From NCBI GenBank assembly GCA_049578545.1, contig JBAUMF010000076.1, positions 1-6,039 of the forward strand: DNA of 6,039 nt, in the 5' to 3' direction. Source of the DNA: DASQBT01 sp049578545. GTDB lineage: Bacteria > Pseudomonadota > Gammaproteobacteria > Burkholderiales > Thiobacillaceae. The position numbers and the translations under genes were made by a program. This document shows positions 5,962-6,039 of the stretch, one piece after another (the first letter of the stretch is position 1; each line of letters starts with the position of its first letter). The notes under the pieces were generated by a model. That model worked only from the letters and a program-made list of their open reading frames with translations. It was not told the origin of the DNA and made no database searches.

Positions 5962-6039
5962 CCGGTTTGGGACTACTATAGCCATGCCACCCCAGATGGC
6001 TAAACTGGAACCATGACTCCCGTTTCAAGGCTTGATATA

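Noticed and set aside
5940..6000. Possible promoter with TATAGT on the minus strand upstream of the helicase
   Set aside because: The only spaced -35 candidate (TTTAGC, 18 bases away) matches the consensus at three of six positions, which is too weak to call.
5216..6016. 266-codon plus-strand frame opposite the helicase gene
   Set aside because: It is the antisense of a clearly coding gene with recognisable motifs; its own product matches no family I know.

Overview
The window reads as an accessory region of a proteobacterial chromosome, probably gammaproteobacterial. That guess rests on the style of the transposase, the integron-integrase remnant and the cassette protein; nothing here is a taxonomic marker, so it is weak. 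It looks like the broken edge of an integron next to a large, apparently intact multidomain helicase gene.

Left part (1-700): the 3' end of an unrecognised gene runs in from the left edge and stops at 122. A short ORF (146-415) follows, whose C-terminal half looks like a DUF1330 protein while its N-terminal half does not. About 280 bases of apparently non-coding DNA come next.

Integron platform (about 700-1943): on the minus strand lies the middle part of an integron integrase (IntI), with its 5' third and its 3' catalytic end both missing. Its 5' side is joined, out of frame, to the 5' half of an IS1182-type transposase gene. To the right is a stretch that may be the remains of attI, ending in a GTTAGGC core site. 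This is the standard layout of an integron, intI diverging from its cassettes, with the recombinase destroyed.

Cassette (1938-2638): one complete gene cassette is visible. It begins at G^TTAGGC and ends in a 78-bp attC whose 5' core, GCCTAAC, is the exact reverse complement of the cassette's own start. It encodes a 205-residue membrane protein with a Coa1-like C-terminal domain and is locally much more AT-rich than its surroundings. About 270 bases without a recognised gene follow.

Right part (2912-5938, minus strand): a gene of about 1008 codons. Its product combines an N-terminal RelE/ParE-like domain, a complete UvrD-type SF1 helicase core, an ankyrin segment, an uncharacterised C-terminal region and a charged helical tail. 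It converges on the cassette gene. The architecture and the accessory setting suggest a defence or nucleic-acid surveillance role, but that is inference. This gene is the best candidate for an undescribed system here.
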